From NCBI GenBank assembly GCA_963804375.1, contig CAWDQE010000015.1, positions 186,001 through 250,000 of the forward strand: 64,000 bases of DNA, in the 5' to 3' direction. The stretch's first letter is position 1, and the number at the start of each line of letters is the position of its first letter. Positions 60,756 to 64,000 of this stretch are shown here, piece by piece. The notes below the pieces were generated by a model. The model saw nothing but the letters and a program-made list of their open reading frames with translations, was not told the origin of the DNA and did no database searches. The position numbers and the translations under genes are program-made. The DNA is from JANXQG01 sp963804375 (GTDB taxonomy: Bacteria; Planctomycetota; Planctomycetia; Pirellulales; Thermoguttaceae).

Positions 60756-61217
60756 TTACTGGCCTTCGACGAAGCCCCAGGGCTCGCCGCTTCCCACCCA
60801 GCGGAACGGATAGAACGGATAGTTCGAGACCCAACCGGGCGAGTAGTCGCCATCAATGGGATCGACGCCGGCGGTGGGACGCGTGTTGGAAATGCCGAAC
60901 CACCGCTGCGATTCCAACCGCCGCGTGCGTTGCTCGGCACGGGCGACCGCGGCGCGGTGGACCGACTCCGCCTGGGCCTGCGACTGAAGCAGATACTGCT
61001 CATGCGCCCGGGCCTCACGGCTGACTTGGTACTCGCCGGGCGATGCGACTGGCGGCACCGGGGGCAAGATATCACCGCTCCTAGTTGGCAAGATTACAGT
61101 ATTCACGGGTGGGGACTTCGCATCCTCCCCGCCGGCAAAGCCTGCCAGCGGCTGTGCCGCCGCAATCCCGGCCATGCTAAGCCAACATGTGCAAATCGCG
61201 ATCGTGAACCGTCTCAT
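60756..61217 (-). CDS. Small exported Pro/Arg-rich protein
   Basis: 153 residues. A signal peptide (FTIAICTCWLSMAGIAAA) is followed by a Pro-rich segment (RSGDILPPVPPVASPGEYQV), a helical charged region (EYQVSREARAHEQYLLQSQAQ then RTRRLESQRW), and a C-terminal aromatic patch (PGWVSNYPFYPFRWVGSGEP). No known domain. The aromatic/Pro end suggests interaction with another surface or with the cell wall. Convergent to the TPR gene. Confidence 0.7.
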   Translation of the reverse strand: MRRFTIAICTCWLSMAGIAAAQPLAGFAGGEDAKSPPVNTVILPTRSGDILPPVPPVASPGEYQVSREARAHEQYLLQSQAQAESVHRAAVARAEQRTRRLESQRWFGISNTRPTAGVDPIDGDYSPGWVSNYPFYPFRWVGSGEPWGFVEGQ

Positions 61218-61486
61218 GCTCGGCCTCCTTCGTCTCTACGGGATTCGACTTCAAAGGCCCGCGACATGGGTGCAAACACGTCCTTCGCGGGACCTACGGA
61301 GGAATTCGGCCAATTCGCACGGTGAAGATTAGGCAGACTTTTAGGATTGTAGCGAATAAAGGGTCGTACGGTGGGACCAAATCCGCGGCACCCGCTTGTG
61401 GGCACCCCGGATCTGGTCCCACCGTATGATTATTTGCATGTGCCACCGAATGGAGAACGTGTGAATTTGGATAGAATATGCAACAT
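61218..61486. other. Gap with a palindromic repeat between two minus-strand genes
   Basis: 269 bases. The only structured feature is the repeat at 61367-61426. ATG-led ORFs here are short and lack codon bias. Confidence 0.6.
61367..61426. repeat. Palindromic repeat, relative of the BatA-associated element
   Basis: TACGGTGGGACCAAATCCG and CGGATCTGGTCCCACCGTA are inverted copies with one mismatch. The GTACGGTGGGAC outer arm is shared with 10671-10747. Confidence 0.85.
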
Positions 61487-63876
61487 CTATGGCCTTTCTT
61501 TCGGGTCGGCGGTCAGCATGAGCCGGTCGATCATCGTGCCCGATTGCCGGGTCTGTAAATGAATGTGGTAGATGCCTTTCGATAAATCCAGTCCGGCGGG
61601 CGAATTGTCTCCCTCGAACTGAAGCGGCTGCCACTGCCAGCCGCCTGGAGACCGCAGGAGCCAGCTAATCGCCGGCATGACGGCCCCGTCCTCGCCAATT
61701 ACCTGCAAGGAGAATCTGCCACGACCCGCGTCGGCTGATCTCACGCGGGCCCAAAGCCAATAGCGTGCCGTCTTCTCGATCGCCAACGAGAAAGTGACGC
61801 TGCCGCTGGGCTGGCCGAGGGGCGACGGCTCCTGCCCGACATAGTGGCCGCCGGATGCCTGGGAATCTTCTCCAATGGCCATGCCAGGCAGGACCAGCCC
61901 CGACTCGGCCTCCCAGAAGAATGCCTTCCCGGCAGGCACACTCATGCAGCACAGCGGACCTTTTCCCGCCGGCCGTGAAACCAGCGGTTCGACCGCCGCC
62001 AACAGCGGCAGGCCAACTTCCTTACCATCGACTTCGAGCACGCCTTGGTAGGGCTGGGGCACAATATGCACCCGGCTCGAGGCGCTACCGGGCGTTTTGG
62101 CGTCGATAAGAAGCGTCGCCTCTTTTCCTTTAGCTCTAAGTAGACTAACGATAAACCTTTCGGTTGACTCTTCCCAGCCAGTGCCAAGGCGATCCTCTTC
62201 GAACTCGACTCGCCAGGCGTCAAAATCGGAATCACGTTTCAATCCGCTTCCCACGCGGACCCAGAGAGCGGCAGCCGCGACTACTTGGTTCGCCGGGACC
62301 TTTTCCAAGTCGGAGCGGCGGCCGTGATCGATCGTCAATCGCAGGCAATTCCAGCCGTTGCCGTCGTCCACGAGTTTCGCATTGTCAGAATCCTGCCAGC
62401 AAAACGATCTGGCGCAGACGCCGACCGCCGCGCTGCCATAGCGGAGCGCGAGGTGACCGTCAGTAATCGGCACATCGGCCGGCTTCGCCGCGGTTCCCCT
62501 GGGCATGATCAGCGGCCGGCCTTTGAGCCAGATCGCGTCAGGCCGACGAAACACGAAATGGCTTTGCACGCGCGTCACTTCCGCGCCCGCCAGGTCGCGA
62601 CCGCGATAGATCACCAGCCCCAATGCGTCGCAAGACTTTGTGCCCCCGCCCAGAAGGGCAGCATGTGCACGGCCTTGGGGTGCCGGGCGGCGCCGGTCTC
62701 CAGCTTCTTCTGGCCGTAGGGATCCTCGCGGCCGTCGGCAATGAAGTAGCAGCGGGCCTGATCGCGGCTGCCCGGCAGATCGACGACCAGCGTTGAATCC
62801 TGATTGCCATAGGGTGCGCCACAGCACGAGAGCGCGATGTCGCGATACAGCATGTGGCTGCGGGATTCGGCGGGGAGAATTCCCCAGTGCTGGCGAACCC
62901 AGCGGGGTACCTGCCGACAGGCCATTTCCTCGAGCGACGGCGGCGGAGACCACTCGTCGGTCCACGGCTCGCGGCGTTCCGCGCTGCCGGCCGACGGCGA
63001 TTCCAGCCAACCGTGAATCCAAAGATGCCAGTCCAGGCCGCCCAAGCCACGCAGATAATCGTAGCTGCGGCTATGGCAGCCGCCCAGCCGTTGGGCCGCG
63101 GGAAACCAGTTGGCGGCAATGTCGGTCCAGAAGAGCTGCAAGAGGGCCTCGGCCTGCTGCCGCTGCCGCCTCCCACGCGCGTAGGCGTGAATCAAGAGCA
63201 GCCCGTTGAGGTCCGTGCCATAATAGGTGGGGCTGCAAAACTCGTGGACCCCAAAGGCCGCAGTCCGCAGGCAGATGGCATCCAAGCGGCGATAGCCCTC
63301 CCGGGCGGCGTCGGCGCGATCGAGCGCTTCGCCGAGCACGATCAGGTTGCCGGCATTCAAGATCGCGATGTTGGTGTAATCGGTCGGCACGCGATGCCGC
63401 AGGCAACCCTCCACGCCCAGTCGGATCAAGAGGGCAAGTTGCCGCCTGGCGTCCGGCGGCAGCCAGTCGCCATGGCGGATATGGATGAGCAAGGCATCCT
63501 GCATGCAGAATTCGACGGCGTTGGCATCGGTCACGCCCGCGTCGCGCCAGCACCAGCGGAAGTTTCCCCAATTCTTGTCGTGCGCGTCTTGGTCCTGCAT
63601 TTGCCGTGTGAGCGCGAAGAGACGATCGAGCCGCTCGGGATGAAGGCGGGCCTCGCACAGCGCCAGGGCATAGCCAAGGAATTGGCGGCAACCGGAAATA
63701 GGCCGCGGGTCGCCCGTGGCGATCTGCTGCCAGAGAGCATCGCCCCGCCGGGCGGCATCCTGGATGGCCGCCTTGCAGAGCGAGGCCTTGTTTTCCTCCG
63801 CGGTGGTGACCGCGGCTTGCAGCGCGACGCTCAGCGAAAGCACGACAAGCGCCGCGAGCCGACAGGACGGTTGCAC
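61487..63876 (-). CDS. Large exported protein of unknown function, frameshifted
   Basis: About 796 residues. A signal peptide (LAALVVLSLSVALQAAV) is followed by a helical region of about 350 residues (FCMQDALLIHIRHGDWLPPD, YYGTDLNGLLLIHAYARGR, SYDYLRGLGGLDWHLWIHGW) and a beta-rich second half. The frame breaks near 62650 at a run of five G: HMLPFWAG ends one frame and GGTKSCDALGLVIYRG continues in the next (one base missing). The helical part recalls alginate-lyase or heparinase alpha-toroids, and the second half their beta-sandwich, but no catalytic motif is clear. Treat as a possible polysaccharide lyase. Confidence 0.7.
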
Positions 63877-63927
63877 GCCAAAAATCGTAACGACTCCTCA
63901 ACAGCAAAAACGCAGGTATGATCAACT

Positions 63928-63957
63928 ATTGTATCCGCAGCCGGGAAGAGGCGGCAA
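63928..63957 (-). promoter_or_regulatory. Putative promoter of the large exported gene
   Basis: On the minus strand -35 TTGCCG (63952-63957), 18-bp spacer, -10 TACAAT (63928-63933), about 50 bases before the start codon. GAGGAG lies further downstream, before the ATG. Confidence 0.4.
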
Positions 63958-64000
63958 TACGATAAGGCCCAAGCGGCTTCGCAGGTGGGAATCCGTGGAT

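Overview
The window looks like a GC-rich planctomycete of the Pirellulales type. The evidence is the gene content (DUF1080, a DUF1552 plus cytochrome/PA14/DUF1592 pair, ThuA, N-termini with a WYQFSLRTLF-type motif, RI-type LRR proteins, squalene-cyclase-like toroids next to ExbB/ExbD), the scarcity of strong Shine-Dalgarno sites, and a 23S-5S rRNA unit with no 16S gene beside it. Unlinked rRNA genes are known from planctomycetes. The genus cannot be fixed from this sequence.

Layout. 1-7.4 kb: end of a DUF1080 protein, a large M28-type metallopeptidase, two membrane-anchored LRR proteins and an anchored protein of unknown function. 7.6-8.3 kb: a VapC-type toxin-antitoxin pair. 8.3-14.2 kb (minus strand): a MoxR-DUF58-BatA-like-VWA operon. 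14.6-17.8 kb: a secreted low-complexity/propeller-like protein and a small exported protein. 17.9-21.1 kb: a signalling operon of PAS histidine kinase, single-domain receiver and receiver-PP2C phosphatase. 21.2-28.8 kb: a zinc-ribbon/chagasin-like protein, a TPR protein, a lipoprotein mutarotase, a zinc-ribbon/HEAT membrane protein and a PabB-PabC fusion, followed by a convergent HAD phosphatase. 29.7-33.5 kb: the DUF1552/DUF1592 pair. 33.7-38.2 kb: an OB-HD nuclease-like protein, a CPBP protease and a large secreted GH-like protein. 38.3-43.2 kb: two ABC-2 exporter modules and a ThuA protein. 43.2-47.6 kb: terminator, 5S, 23S, boxA leader and three tandem consensus promoters, then a small coiled-coil gene preceded by a candidate terminated small RNA. 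47.7-51.4 kb: an unknown exported protein, nadC, a satellite-rich spacer and a ComEA-like protein. 51.7-60.6 kb: ExbB-ExbD-ExbD followed by a two-TM protein, a TonB-like-anchored toroid protein and a 1049-residue TPR protein. 60.7-63.9 kb: a small exported protein and a large unknown exported protein.

Two themes cut across the window. First, short palindromic repeats of several families sit in most spacers and also inside genes: one is an 84-bp in-frame insertion in the M28 gene, one coincides with a frameshift in the BatA-like gene, and others supply the stop codons of the DUF58 gene and nadC. Second, eight genes need a one-base frameshift to restore the family-consistent protein. Some breaks lie in homopolymers, so assembly or sequencing indels are the simplest explanation for most of them. 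The best candidate for an undescribed system is the ExbB/ExbD/ExbD/toroid/TPR cluster: an apparent proton-motive-force motor whose TonB-like partner carries an alpha-toroid domain instead of a TonB C-terminal domain.
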